Counted from the first letter of the stretch, positions 46,101-59,300 are shown. The stretch is DNA of 64,000 nt from Owenia fusiformis (GCA_903813345.2 CAIIXF020000012.1:34730572-34794571), one strand, 5' to 3'. The notes: generated from the sequence alone by a model not told the origin. Program-made: numbers and translations.

Positions 46101-47370
46101 GCCTCATTGTTAATATCAGCTATGCTGACATCATTAGCACTACCATTATCATCACTGCCAGTATCATTAGCATCACTGCCACTATCATTAGCATCACTGC
46201 CAACATCATTTGCATCACTGCCACCATCATTTGCATCACTGCCACTATCATTAGCATCACTGCCACCATCATTAGCATCACTGACACTGTCATTAGCATC
46301 ACTGCCACTATCATTAGCATCACTTGCACTGTCATTAGCATCACTGGCTATTTCATTAGCATCACTGGCACTGTCATCATCTCCTTTATTATAGTTCGTG
46401 TCACCAACACTGTCTTTAATATTGGCATCATTGTGTTTTGTATTCATATCATCATTAAAATCACTCAAGTTATCAGTGTCACTTATATCACTATAAACAT
46501 TATTCTTCTCTTCATCAAGTTCAACTTGCTTTGTATGATCTGCTTTTGGGGTCTCATTTTCTGCAACGTCGTTGTAATCACTTGAGTTTTCATCATCACT
46601 TATGTCACTGTATAAACATTTCTCCTTGTCATCAGCCTTTACTTCCTCCTTTTGCCTGTTATCATATTTTGTTTCTTGGTTGACCATTTTAATCTTTGGG
46701 ATTCTATATGTTTTTATTTTATCGGGGTTTTTAACAGCTGGGGTTGTCAACCCTCTCGAATTGTCTGATTTTGGAGTGTTCGAATTTGAGTCTGAAATTC
46801 TGAATTGGGACAGTCGATTACTATCAATCCCATCATTTCTCACAACCGTAGCCTGACATTCTGGGTGAACTCTTCTACAGTGTCGTTTAACATTAGAACC
46901 TTTATAGGCACTGAATTGACAAACTGAGCACTGGTATGGCCGATAGTGTGAAGTCTTATGCCTCTGTAGCTCAGTTGAATCTGTTGTCGTATTACTGTGT
47001 TCATCCTGATCACTATTGGAACCACCCTCAGCCGTATCAACAGCATTATGATCAGATGAGGCATCAAACTTTAATTCTTTACTGTGTTCATCCTGATCAC
47101 TATTGAAACCACCCTCAGCCGTATCAACAGCATTATTATCATATGAGGAATCACCAATGGTTTTAGTATCATTGCCTGGGGTCTCTTGAGAACTAGTGGA
47201 GTTTGGTCTCGCTGTACAGGTTCTATGATGGGCTGCGTATTTGGTCAATTCAGTCGTGCTGAATTCTCCACATTTCTGGCAGGTCAGCTGCGGCTTGTTG
47301 GAAACACGTTGTACAGTGGCAGAAGGAGGTGACGCGAGTTTACGCATTTCTCGTTCTTTAGATTCTTGGT
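43160..47370 (-). CDS. Zinc-finger gene last exon: two fingers and acidic low-complexity tail
   Basis: Phase 1 in, 1,402 codons to TAA at 43160. Begins NQESKEREMRKLASPP. Fingers are LTCQKCGEFSTTELTKYAAH and YQCSVCQFSAYKGSNVKRHC followed by RRVH. Then SDAN(D/E)xx repeats (46100-46380), about 24 copies of a 14-residue SKSDDGENNISDNE unit (44790-45930), D/N/E-rich stretches, and NNADVSD x6-7 near the end (43212-43350). It ends MNPEDWVVVDEV. A block of 20 residues around NAVDTAEGG(F/S)NSDQDEHS is also duplicated (46990-47130). Confidence 0.92.
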
Positions 47371-50300
47371 CTGCAAATGAAGTAAAAGGGAATGTTTATG
47401 TGCTATTTTAAAGCAAATAATTCAGTGTTATAAGGCTAATTGCCAATGTACATTTCCACACACTTGGAAAAAGATTCATGTGGTACCTGCCCATTCACAA
47501 AGTAGTGATGACAACATAGCACTATGAAAAGTGATGATAAAAATGGGAAATTGACATATTGATATATTATATTGACCAATGGTCATATCTTGGATTGTGA
47601 GTACTTCCTGATGCATTATATCCCAGAGAAATACAATATACACAGAGTACACATATGAGTATAATTGTAATAATAAATCCAAGAGATCAGTCCGAAGTCA
47701 ACAGCAGCAGTCCTTTGTTTAAAATTGTGATAATGAGAATTAATCCATTTGAAATAATCCTAAGTACAATGATAGTTTCTCTCAAATATTGGGAATGAAA
47801 GCAGTACTTTAGAACACTTACTAAATTTCTCTGTTGCTGCATCTATGGTTGCCTTGATCTTGCTTTCAATGTTAGGATTGCTTTGGAACTGTATGAAATC
47901 TAATGGCTTCTGGAGATCTGGGTGCTGACTGGCCATATGCAGTATCGCCTACAAAAGTGTAGAAATTAGTTACAGATGCCAACCAATACCATTGATGGTA
48001 GAGATATATTGTTATTACATACATATTGTAACTTACAGCCACCGTTTTGGTGACCAGTGACTGGTGTTCCGCATTTGCATTTAGCATCTGTATAAATGTA
48101 TAAAAATGCAAATCTCCTAAAATCTCATTAAAAACAAAACTTTAACGAGATTTCAAAGCTATATGGAATAAGGCACAGACGTGAACAATATCGTACCTAA
48201 AACACAGCAGTGTGACAGTGAAGAATTTAGGACGGAAAATCCAAAATGGCCACCTTAAAATTTTCCCAGAATGCCCAAAAACTAATCAGTTCTTAACTTT
48301 GATACGTAGAAACATTCCTGAAAATTTCAGATTAATCTGTCAAATGGTTTGGCTGGAAACCTGTAGACAAGCTGAAAAGTGAGACGCCACCCGCCGTCCG
48401 CCAGTCAAGCTGACGACAATATCGTACCTTTATTAGGTACGATAAAAAGGAACATTGATCGCAACCAGATGAAAATGCTTCGATTCATATTACCAACATT
48501 AATAGAGCATAAACATGAAAACTGTAACACCTCAGGGTTCCCACTAGGCTTTTAGACTCCACATAAACGTGAAAACTGTAACACCTGTTTACAATTACAT
48601 ATGTAACCATTTGTTACACATTTAAATCAATCTAATTTTTCCATAAATTTGGCAACACTATCTCGAACAGAACATCCTTTGAAACACTGTCTGAAACATA
48701 CCTTATCATGTGTCCTGAATACATTGTGGCACTTTTTACATGTATAGGGACTGTATCCAAAATGACGGCACACGTGATAACGGAAAGCGTCCACAGATTT
48801 ACAGGTGAATATACCACACAGCGTACACTTCAATTTCTGCTCTATGGGGATGGTCTCTGGATTATCCCCACCAGGGGGTTTCCTTGAGGAGTTTGTCTGG
48901 GTGTTTGCTGTTGTTAAGGTGTTTGTTGTATTGGTAGTTGATGTATCAATTTTCTCTGCCTTTAGAGTAATATTTTCTGGAAAAGGAAGTGATTTTGATC
49001 AATTGTTTCTTCTTTTGTACGTTTTACATGAATTTTGAAATATATATACAACCAAATGAAATATGATTTACAGAATTGCCCAATAAACTACAACACTATT
49101 TTGCAATGGGAACTTTTGACTCCACACACCCCAGTAAACATGGCCATCACATACCAATGATATTTGTTGTCGTTTCAGCATTAAAAAATTTGAAAGGATA
49201 ACAGTATCATTTCAGAGTCCATGACAGAGGTTAAACAATAATTGCAACAAATATAGCATTCAGTCCCTTGTCCAATCAACCAAATTTTGAAATACCATAA
49301 AGTGGTCGTCTTAGGCAGTCAGACAACTGTGAATTTCCATTCTGCATATTGGATGACAAAGCTATATTGAATAAGGAATATCAAAACTGAAAGCTAAAAC
49401 TGCACCAAATGTACTTACTGGCCCTTCTTAGTGCCACCATACAAAGTCTGTTGATCTCTCTGGCAGATGTGTTCCCAACCAGGACAGGTTCCTGAAAACA
49501 AAAGACAAACAAAGTTCTTAGATGAACACGCTGGACTAGACCCTGATGTCTTAATCATGAGGTCGTGAGTTTGAGATGAGAGCTCACTGCGTTCTATAAG
49601 AAATTCTTATGCTCTGTCTTAGTTCTATTACCTTACATGGCAAATCTTCACAATCTTTCTCAGTTACTATGGCAACTATGGTAATTCAATATAAGTTTTC
49701 TCACCTTGAATGGCAGCTCTTTATGATCTTTTTTGATATGTGGCAGCATGATTCTGTAGAGACCAGACTTCCTAGAGCAATAGGGGCATTTGTATGGGTT
49801 CATGTGCTGAGCTACTAAGTGTGTGCGAAGTTTGTATTCTTTGTCTGTCTCATACACTTTGCAGATAGAGCAGGTATACACCAAATGTTCAATGGAGGCT
49901 CTATATCCCAGACCTATAAATAGAAGAGGAGATCTTAAACCAAATGTTCAATGGAGGGTCTATATCCCAGACCTATAAATAGAAGAGGAGATCTTAAACC
50001 AAATGCTCTATGGAGGCTCTATATCCCAGACCTATAAATAGAAGAGGAGATCTTAAACCAAATGCTCTATGGAGGCTCTGTATCCAAGACCTATAAATAG
50101 CAAAGGACATGTATACACCAAATGCTCAATGGAGGCTCTATATCCCAGATCTATAAATAGCAAAGGACATGTATACACCAAATGTTCAATGGAGGCTCTA
50201 TATCCCAGACCTATAAATAGAAGAGGAGATCTTAAACCAAATGTTCAATGGAGGCTCTGTATCCAAGACCTATAAATAGCAAAGGACATGTATACACCAA

Positions 50301-53300
50301 ATGCTCAATGGAGGCTCTATATCCCAGACCTATAAATAGAAGAGGAGATCTTAAACCAAATGCTCTATGGAGGCTCTGTATCCAAGACCTATAAATAGCA
50401 AAGGACATGTATACACCAAATGCTCAATGGAGGCTCTATATCCCAGATCTATAAATAGCAAAGGACATGTATACACCAAATGCGCAATGGAGGCTCTATA
50501 TCCAAGACCTATAAATAGGAGAGGACATGTATACACCAAATGCTCAATGGAGGCTCTATATCCGAGACCTATAAATAGAAGAGGACATGTATACACCAAA
50601 TGCGCAATGGAGGCTCTATATCCAAGACCTATAAATAGAAGAGGACATGTAAACACCAAATGCGCAATGGAGGCTCTATATCCAAGACCTATAAATAGGA
50701 GAGGACATGTATACACCAAATGCTCAATGGAGGCTCTATATCCAAGACCTATAAATAGAAGAGGATATGTATACACCAAATGCGCAATGGAGGCTCTATA
50801 TCCAAGACCTATAAATAGGAGAGGACATGTATACACCAAATGCGCAATGGAGGCTCTATATCCAAGACCTATAAATAGAAGAGGACATGTAAACACCAAA
50901 TGCGCAATGGAGGCTCTATATCCAAGACCTATAAATAGCAAAGGACATGTATACACCAAATGCTCAATGGAGGCTCTATATCCCAGATCTATAAATAGCA
51001 AAGGACATGTATACACCAAATGCTCAATGGAGGCTCTATATCCAAGACCTATAAATAGCAAAGGACATGTATACACCAAATGCTCAATGGAGGCTCTATA
51101 TCCAAGACCTATAAATAGAAGAGGACATGTAAACACCAAATGCGCAATGGAGGCTCTATATCCAAGACCTATAAATAGGAGAGGACATGTATACACCAAA
51201 TGCTCAATGGAGGCTCTATATCCAAGACCTATAAATAGAAGAGGACATGTATACACCAAATGCGCAATGGAGGCTCTATATCCAAGACCTATAAATAGGA
51301 GAGGACATGTATACACCAAATGCGCAATGGAGGCTCTATATCCAAGACCTATAAATAGGAGAGGACATGTATACACCAAATGCTCAATGGAGGCTCTATC
51401 TCCAAGACCTATAAATAGAAGAGGACATGTACGAGTATACACCAAATGTTCAATGGGGGCTCTGTATCCCAGACCTATAAATAGAGGAAATCTGTATATA
51501 TGAACACCTCTATAATCTGAAAAGCCCTCAATAATAACAATTTTCTTATCTCCCACTAAAACCATGTGAAATGTGAACACCTGCTAATTTTAACACTTTA
51601 GGCCGAATCCAGTAGTGTTCAAGAATATGATTAAAATATCAGAGGAACGTGCTGTGCTACAATGTGATATCTGCACGAGAGAAAATGTCAGAGGAACGTG
51701 CTGTGCTAAAATGTGTGAACTGAGTTGATATTCTTCCTGTTCAACAAACCATATATGGAGGCTCAATATTCAAAGCATATATGTAAATAAAACTATGTAT
51801 CTATTAACACAAGATAAGCACTTAATATGATATATTCATCCACACTGATGTCAGTTGCAAATGAAGAAATAACACTATTTAGCAAATTGTAAAAGAAAAC
51901 TGACCGGAACTGTCAAACCATATATGGAGGCTTAATATCCAAAGCATATATGTAAATAATTATAGGATATCCTATGATTTTGAGGAATATTTTTTATCTA
52001 CAAGGTGATATTGATATCTGCACGAGAGAAAATGTCAGAGGAACGTGCTGTGCTAAAATGTGTGAACTGAGTTGATATTCTTCCTGTTCAACAAACCATA
52101 TATGGAGGCTCAATATCCAAAGCATATATGTAAATAAAACGATATATCTATTAACACAAGAGGAGCACACAACATGATACACTGGTGTCAGTTGCCTATT
52201 TATAGTACAGGCTAAGTACATTCCAGTGAGGCCTCTTTCTATGACATACCCCCGCACCCGGTATAACAAGACGTATGTGGTACCATTTTGTTCGGTATGA
52301 TGTGAAGATTTCAGAAACCAATTTTGACATTTTCAAATATGGGTCGGATTCCAGATAATTAGCATAATGTTACATAATTTATTGTTTTCTATGTTTTATA
52401 TTTTCAAGGTTTAAAACAGCTATGGTTAGGTACTTATCAAAGTATAACAACAGATAATGGTGGTAATGCTTTCAGAAAAAATTGATGACAAAATTTTAAG
52501 AAATTTAAAATCAATATTAATCATAATTATGTAATTATTATGTAATAATGTTAAAAAATTTGAAATTAGACGTTGCAAGACACGCTTTAATGCAATAAAC
52601 TGGTTAAACTTCACCAAATACAAAAAATGAATAAAAAGGATGTGATAGCACAATTTTATTTCCACAATAACATAATTAATATGAGGATATAATATTATGT
52701 AATATATACAGACTTATAGATTTTCAGTTTCTGTTTGCCATACAGTAACTGTTTTATCAGAGTCACTATGCAGAACTTATGGCCATCTAGATAGGATGGT
52801 CTTGCTGAATGCATTCAACAAAAGGTTATGTGTAGCTAGTTTATTCAATACTTTGTTATCCCACCAAACAAAGCTGGAGGGATATAGAAAAGCCACCCGT
52901 CTGTCCGTAAGTATGTTTGGGTGATTACTTAAATACCGATTGACATATTTGATTCAAATTTTATAGGCTTATGCCTTATGGATGTAGGACCTCTGCTGGA
53001 GAAGGAATTATCAATATGACTGCTCAATTTAAAATGTCCACCATTTGTGTAAAAATACAAAAAATCTCAGTGGTATTGAGAAACCTGCCGATGATGGAAA
53101 TGCTGGTTTTATTAGTGGATGCTGCAATCCATAACTTTGATCAAATCGAAGACACTATTGATGGGAAGGGATCAACACATCCTATGGCCATGGTCTTGTA
53201 TAAACGATCAGAAAATAATAATGATAACAAGGAGCAGAACAGAAAAAACAAGACTTCTCTGGAAGACACAGATATATGTAACTATGAAAACCAAAGGTTG

Positions 53301-56300
53301 ATGAGTTAAACCAAAAGTGACACCAACACCGAATCCCATTTCATCAAAAGAAAATATAGAAATGATGACAAAGTCCAGTTCATACCACAGTACAATCAAA
53401 TCTGACCTGATGTGGAGACTTGTGAGCCATATGAGACAATCAGAAGGCCGAAAGAAGGCCATTTACAGGATGGTAAAAAAAACTTACACCATTTTTCTCA
53501 TATCTTTGTCATTTTAAGAACTGATATTTTACACATTTGTACATAATTCAATTTCCTACCAGCCCACTATATTTCATGACCATCAGATTGATAGTCACAA
53601 TGTTACAGCACTTTAAAGAACATGCCCCAGTGGCCACTATTGTGCTGTCAGCAAACCTGCACATGTAGTCCAAAATGTCTCTACTTGTGGGGAAACGGCA
53701 ACGATAAAGTGTATGAGAATGACCTCAGGACAATTGCAGACCTCAAAAGTAAGATCATTAGTGTCATTCAGGCCATATCTGCTGAAGAATGTATTTGGAT
53801 CATTGACAACTGTGCAGGTTTGACAACAGCGTGATAATGCCCAAACCTGAAGCATGTTGTTTAAAGTGCTGTTGTATGATAGTGAATGATGTACAAATGT
53901 GTGAAATATGAGAGAGTAATATTTTAAAATGACAAAGATATGAGGAAAATGCAAGGTTTCCATTTTTTGACCACCCTGTACAACAAAGCACAAAAGAACC
54001 ATCTCGTGTATAGAATATGACAATGAGTTGGAAATATGCACTTGACAGCAACCCTAGCCTTATTTCCAGGATTGTTTTTTTTTTTTTATTAAGTTATTCA
54101 TTTGTACAAAGAATACAATACAAAAATACAGTGTCTGAGTGGCTGTGCTTTTAGCATTTTTAGCCACGTCCAGGATTGTTAAATTGTATAGTGAATCGAG
54201 ATGGCAAGTGAAGCATGTTTCTGGCTGATGTTTAAGTCTGCAGAAGATTTTTGTTAAAATCTGTAAGAAAACCAGGTCTATCAGGGAGGTGGTAAAGTCA
54301 CATTGTCACATCGCCAGCGACTATGCAGAATCTGTTAGAAATCTGTACATTCAACACAAAAACCTCATGAAGAATGCCAACCAAAGCGAGTCGAAAAGGA
54401 TGAAGATGATGTGCGCAAGATATGTAGTCTTGTAGGTCCAAATTATAGATGGTGTCTTAGGAATGGTAAAATAAGGCAAATCTTGCTAATTTGAAAAAAG
54501 TGATGAATCAATCATCTTAGCTGGACGTTTTCAAAAAAGGGTGAAGGCTAATGACCATAACAACACCTGGATCTTACAGTGCAGAGTAAGAGAGTATACA
54601 TGGAAGCATGTCTTGATGAGGCAGATACTCTAATGAATTACCATGCAATACAAAGGTCAAAGACAGCTAAGTAAGAATAAGAGAAATAGTTCGATGCAGT
54701 GATGCTGATGCGTTGGTCATGTTTTTGTACTACTACCACACAGTTCTTTACATCGTCACATGAGATATTCATGCACGGTGGCCATGGGTCAAAGCGGCGC
54801 ATCATCAATTCACAGAATATGAGAAAACTTGGTGAAAAGTTTTGCAAATCATTATCAGCAGCTCACGCCCTTATAGGATGTGACACTACCTGTTCATTTG
54901 CTAAAATTGGGGATATATTACACAAAATTAATCAAGAACATTGAGCACCTCGGCAATTTATGCAAGCTTGGATCAGATGAGCATCTACAATGTGAGAGCC
55001 ATGTAGATGACAAGAAGACGATGACATTGGATGACCTATGCTTTATTTTGGCATCCACAACTGACAAGCCTGCATCTGCAATGCTACTAACAAAAGATGC
55101 TTTAAACAACATCTTCTACCAGCACATCTCCAATGTCAAATCTGGACAAAGTGCTCACACAGCAAAGCCCAAACTTTGGAAACCAGAAGGCAACGAATGC
55201 TACTTTATTGATGGAAGTCTGGTTCCTAAGATGATTTTGAGAGCATCCGTTCCCATTGAATTAAGGCATCTTACCCAAATCTATTTTAAAGATGGATTTC
55301 ACACTAATCAGGCTTGTAGATGCCTACTTGCAGGATTGTTGCGCATGTCTATCTGTTCCCGTGAGGTGGGTATTTGCCAAAACACATTATAATGGTTGAG
55401 GAAAAACCATATCCAGATGTTTAGAATAAAGATGTTTGAAATAATCATATCATCATATTATATAATGATTCTATTGAAAGATGTAAGCCCTTATATGTAA
55501 AAATTGATATTTATCATGTTTAAAATGATCATAACAGTTACCTGATTTTTATATGCATGAATATTTGGATAAGTATATCTGATTAAATATTTAATGATAT
55601 TATCATTGTGTCTTAATACACCATTCAAGTACTGTTATTTGCTGCTACATATGCATGGCATATATTGTTTACAATGAGATTAAGTCTTTTTTATAAAGGT
55701 TTGTACTCATAATAAGATATTATTGCTTGAATTGGTTTAGCACATGACGTTTATATCATTTAGAACAAAAATTCTGTTATCTTAAAAATGAAAACAATTC
55801 AAATTGTAATTTTACTCATACAACAATGGAAATTATGTAATAATTACATAATTCTAAGTCCAAAGTATTTTTGATAATTATCAAAATTTATTTTAAAGTA
55901 TATACACAATTAATATTTGTTTAGCTCATGATTTCTTTTCATTATTTCCTTTAAAAATGCTTTACAAAAAATGCTATGTCATAATAATAGATTACATAAC
56001 ATTATGTCATATTTATAGAATCTGACCCATATTTCAATCTGTCAAAATTGGTTTTTGTAATGTACTCAGCAAGACGAACAATTTGATACCCATGACGACT
56101 TGTTATACTGGGTGCGGGGGTCAAGTTGATATTTGGCTCATAGGTAGCCTGCACTATTACATAAAGCAACTATTTGGCAAATTGTAAAAGAAAACTGTCA
56201 GAAATTGTCAAATATATGTTTGAATCATATAAAAATAAATGTAATCATCAATGAAAGAAATTATGAAATCTGCCTGGAATATTCCAGGAACCTACCAATG

Positions 56301-59300
56301 AAGAGGGTAAGATCTTCCCATAGTGCATTGTGATCTTTGAAGGGAACTCTGGTTATGGTCCTCATGTGGATGAACCAAACACTCTCTAACTGGCCATGTT
56401 CTTTCATCAGATGTCTCTTCAGTTCATCCTGGTTGTCAGACTTGAACTTACAGCGTCTAAAAACATCATTATATGTTTGTTAAAACAGACATAAAACAAG
56501 GCATTAACATGCAGAATCATGTCACCACCTGCCATTTGTTGCAGAAGACAGATGCAGAAAAGCAACTGCTGTTACAAAATGTTGGGAATATAACAATATG
56601 TCATAATAATTAAAGGACTACATGTACTTTATTCAAGACCTGGTCTGGGGACTCTGAGTGTCACAATTATCAACCCTGACTTACTTCAGAACTCCAATAA
56701 ACCCTTTATTTTGATACACACACCTATCAATAATGCAGAATGTTTTACCTCCTATTGGACTCCGATGGGTAAAATTAATCTAAATACAGCTATGCCCCAT
56801 AGAGAGCAGTTGGCTTCCCCAATATCAAATTCAGATTATGCTTTTTTTTAGAAACTCAAGTGAGGCAAATCAACATTTAGGAGGGGACATGTCACCCCAT
56901 TCTCCATACAATTAGGAGGGGACATGTCACCCCATTCTCCATACAATTAGGAGGGGACAGGTCACCCCATTCTCCATACCATTAGGAGGGGCCATGCCAC
57001 TCCATTATCTAAAACTGCCACATACCTTGTGTTGAAGTCACAATGGAATGGCGTCTGGTTGTAATGGCTGAAGGAATGGACATCTACTTGTCCAGCAGGT
57101 ATATGTTTCTCACATATAGTACATTTAATGTGGTCTACATCATTTGCCTCTACATTTGCTCCTTCTTCCTCATCCTTCTTTAGTCCACCTTAAAATAATA
57201 ATTAAACAGGATAAGCAAATAAAGAGAAAAAGTTAAGTTATTGTAAATTAGATTTTTAACATGGAAATAGTAGCAAGATTCCTACAAACAACAGAGGACT
57301 TTTTTATATGTGTCTCCAACAAAAGATTTTGTTCACTATGTCTGTCTTTGGAGGCTATATGAAACACTTAATAGGCTATATGTATAATTCGACATCTATT
57401 CAAACATCTAGTCAATTTACTAGTAAGTAACGAACTACTGCTGCAAATGAAACCCCTGTAATAACATTAATATAGGAGTCATAAGAACAAAGCATCATGC
57501 ATGTACACATATTGGTCATCAATCATCATACTTGCATTACACAAATTTAAACTTATGATCACTTTCAATAGCCTGTTTTGAGAGGATATAAGTATATGGA
57601 GTTGTAAATAGTATAAAGGATAATCCAAGTTAACAGTTATGGTATAACATATGCTACTAAAAATCAAAGTGTGAGACACTTACCAAAGTAAGATTTCTTC
57701 ACTGTGTCCCAAAGAAGTGTTGTTTCATCAAACGCTGGTGTATATTCAATAGAAGACATTTTACAAGCTGGCTCTTCCAGATGGAGAAGTCCATCCTCCC
57801 AGTTAACAAAGGCTGTTCCACACTCCTTACACACAAAGTGTTTATAGTCCATGTGTTCCCTTAAGTGTTGTATCAACTGAGAGAGGTCTTCTGGGTCAAA
57901 TTTGTCACACAAGAAGCAGAGGAATGGATAGTTGTCCCGTTTAACTTTGGTTGCATGTTTCTTGGTTATTCTGCTTCTAGGTCCGGGAGTTGTTTTGGGG
58001 TCCTCAACACTAGCAGTTATGTTTTCTTTAGTTCGATCAAAGCTAGGATTTCTCTTCATAATTGTTTTGCTTTTTGGACCAGGTTTTTGTCTATGGTTAT
58101 TTGAACCTGCTAATCCTTCCCTCAAAGTCAAGTTACTTTTGTCAGAGTCTTCATTTGTGACACCCACTTCATCATCTGAGCTGCCATATACTACCCTTAG
58201 CTTTTTCCGGCTTTTGGACACAGATATATTGGCAGATTCTTCAAGCTCAGTTCTGTTTCTCTCTTCATTACCACTTTCATCAGTATCATCACTACTTACT
58301 ACTCGCTTTTTGGTTGTTTTACTTTTAGGGCCAGGTCGGATTGGCTTGAGTTTCTCAACATGAGCAGATTCACTGTTGGACATATCATTTCCATCACCAA
58401 TACTTTCATCTGAATCAGTATTATTTCCATCACCAATATTTTCATCCGAATCAGTATCATCAGATATTACAAGCTTTTTTGCCATCTTACTTTTAGGCCC
58501 AGGTCGATATGTCCTGCGCTTAAAACTAGTCGATTCTATGGTTTCAGGCTTATCATTTTCATCAGTATCACTGTCATCAAGTATGTACTCTTTACTTTTT
58601 ATTTTTTTAGATGATTTAACACTAGGCCTAGGACGGTCTTCACCACTATCTGACTTTTTAGATGTTATAGTTTCAATTTCACTATCATCACTATCGCTGT
58701 CATCATCTGATGTGTCATCATCTGATGTATCATCATCTGATGTGTCATCACTTACAACAGGCCTCTTGGTTGTTTTACTTTTAGGACCAGGTTTGTTTGG
58801 ATGGAAGTCTCTCTTAGTAGAAGATTCGTTGACATCGATCCTAGCTTTTTTACAAGTACTGCTTCTATCACTCTTTATTTCACTGTCATCATCTGATGAT
58901 GAAGAGGACGATATAAATGCCTTACTCTTGTATTTTTCTTGTGTTTTAAATCCACCTCCTATTTTTCTTTTCTTCCCAATTTGATCAATTTTCTCAAGTT
59001 TAATTTGAGCTGGTCTTGGCTCAGAATCCACTTCATTGTTATCATCCACTGTATCGTCATTTGAGTCATCATCAGCTTCCATCTGGTTCTCATCTTCTGT
59101 AGCGTCATTACTCCCATTATCTACATGTTCTGCCTTAACATTGGCTTGTTTGGGTTGACCCAGCACAGGTGGGTCTGCACTACGCTGAGATTCCAGCTCA
59201 GTTTCAAGCTGTTCAAATGCAATAGAAATTTCACTGGAGATCATTGTCTCAATCATCTCATCTTTATCAACCTTGAACTTCCCTTTCCGGCCAGGATGTG

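Larger units (their letters stand above)
52950..55392 (+). pseudogene. Decayed transposon ORF with GCDTT motif
   Basis: Pieces in several frames, in order: AIHNFDQIEDTIDGKGSTHP followed by MAM (about 53125-53195), DEADTLMNYHA (about 54620-54650), CSDADALVMFLYYYHT (about 54690-54740), AHALIGCDTTCSF (about 54862-54900), and a C-terminal HTNQACRCLLAGLLRMSIC (about 55300-55360). I recall the same ordered blocks (DNxDHN...DGxGTFHGM, HEEADTR, DADVLVLL, LTGCDTTSxF, Cys-rich end) from uncharacterised multi-copy invertebrate ORFs. The two Asp-rich blocks resemble PIN/FEN-like nuclease motifs, which is an inference only. Stops, frameshifts and two insertions make it dead. Confidence 0.65.
52195..56165 (+). 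mobile_element. ~4 kb DNA transposon-like element with long terminal inverted repeats
   Basis: Left arm (about 52200-52390) and right arm (about 55950-56160) are inverted copies: CCCCCGCACCC(G/A)GTATAACAAG, AACCAATTTTGACA, AATATGGGTC(G/A)GATTC and CATAATGTTA(C/T)(A/G)TAAT. Outermost motifs are ATAGT(A/G)CAGGCTA. The boundaries are fixed by the local duplication: the uninterrupted copy (about 51850-51900) continues where this one breaks. It sits in intron 3 of the zinc-finger gene, plus-strand coding. Confidence 0.8.

Noticed and set aside
43212-46394. Long plus-strand ORFs (up to 380 codons) rich in Leu/Ser
   Set aside because: They are the mirror reading of the minus-strand acidic repeats. 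TCA/TCATC-rich complement gives Leu/Ser strings without stops. No splice or domain evidence.
50367-51503. 378-codon plus-strand ORF of a 20-residue repeat (MEALYPRPIN...)
   Set aside because: It is the opposite strand of the 60-bp exon-acceptor satellite. The open frame follows from a unit length divisible by three.
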